The translations under genes were made by a program, and so were the position numbers. Below the pieces are notes generated by a model. That model ran no database searches, was not told where the DNA came from, and saw only the letters and a program-made list of their open reading frames with translations. From the NCBI GenBank assembly GCA_004014935.1, contig CP025323.1:1116001-1180000 (forward strand): 64,000 nt of DNA, in the 5' to 3' direction. Positions 63,723 through 64,000 of the stretch are shown piece by piece. The first letter of the stretch is position 1; the number at the start of each line of letters is the position of its first letter. The DNA is from Saccharomycopsis malanga. Its lineage: Eukaryota > Ascomycota > Saccharomycetes > Ascoideales > Saccharomycopsidaceae.

Positions 63723-64000
63723 AGTGGGGAAAACCCAATAATTTTCATTTTTCCCACAATATATAAACTACACCAATATTAAAGGCTCAACAGTTTATCT
63801 GGAATTATCAGTAAAAATCATTTTGATACATATTTATAATCAGCTCATTTTAGCTAAGATGAGCTCCTAAACTCTCCCCCAAAATAGAAACGTTTCACCA
63901 CGTATATAGGAGACTGGTATGTACTGGGCTCGAATATTCTAGTATTAAGAAGGATTTGTATTGAACAGAGAATGGGTAAAAAATGGCTAACTATATAGAA
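63723..64000. other. Window end, with a plus-strand SINE1 tail at 63901-63947
   Basis: CGTATATAGGAGACTGGTAT, GTACTGGGCTCGAATATTC and TAGTATTA (63901-63947) match the SINE1 3' end on the plus strand. The rest shows nothing further. Confidence 0.5.

Overview
The window is nuclear DNA of a budding yeast (Saccharomycotina). Its genes are mostly intron-free. The few introns I can reconstruct are 53-56 nt long, with GTATGT donors in two of three, (T/A)ACTAAC branch points and only 7-10 nt from the branch-point heptamer to the 3' AG. The protein set is typical of yeast: a dynein intermediate chain, Sec12, Kae1, Med20, a hexose transporter, Ilv3, Mvd1, an FG-nucleoporin, Mnn11, Sam2, Rax2, an Hsp31-type protein, RNase T2 and a membrane cyclophilin. 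CTG seems to mean leucine: in MED20 and in the Asn/Leu repeats of the zinc-finger gene, CTG sits where Leu/Met or CTA occurs. This argues against a CUG-Ser yeast. I cannot name the species.

Layout. 1-10 kb: PAC11 (cut by the window edge), a long intergenic region, a C2H2 factor, an unrecognised protein, SEC12 and a small membrane protein. 10-19 kb: a decayed host gene, KAE1 and MED20 (with a newly inferred intron), separated by repeats. 19-30 kb: a hexose transporter with a promoter over 1 kb long carrying Rgt1- and Mig1-like sites, a 4-kb gene-free stretch rich in repeats, ILV3, more repeats and MVD1. 30-41 kb is gene-dense: NUP1-like, MNN11, a gene rebuilt here from three exons, and SAM2. 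44-62 kb: RAX2, an HSP31/GLX3-like gene, a divergent RNase T2, a 1312-aa protein of unknown role, a GPI-type wall protein, a mitochondrial protein and an ER cyclophilin. 62-64 kb is again repeats.

The most unusual content is in the intergenic DNA. There are two interspersed repeat families with tRNA-like heads. Family 1 ('SINE1', about 300 bp full length, at least a dozen copies or fragments here) has an A box, a near-perfect B box with a T-arm, a tRNA-unrelated body, and a 3' end that runs into (ATT)n. The two giant pure ATT arrays (230 and 303 bp) sit directly on such 3' ends. A shorter subfamily shares one internal deletion that removes the B box. Family 2 ('E2', about 1.03 kb, four copies) begins with a tRNA-like A box/D-arm and has a long AT-rich noncoding body. 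Together these look like tRNA-derived SINEs or SINE-like retroposons. To my knowledge such elements are not a standard part of budding-yeast genomes, and I regard them as the best candidate for an undescribed system. No autonomous LINE partner is present in the window.

The genes are ordinary housekeeping, nutrient and cell-surface functions. No operon-like or defence-like gene cluster is visible.
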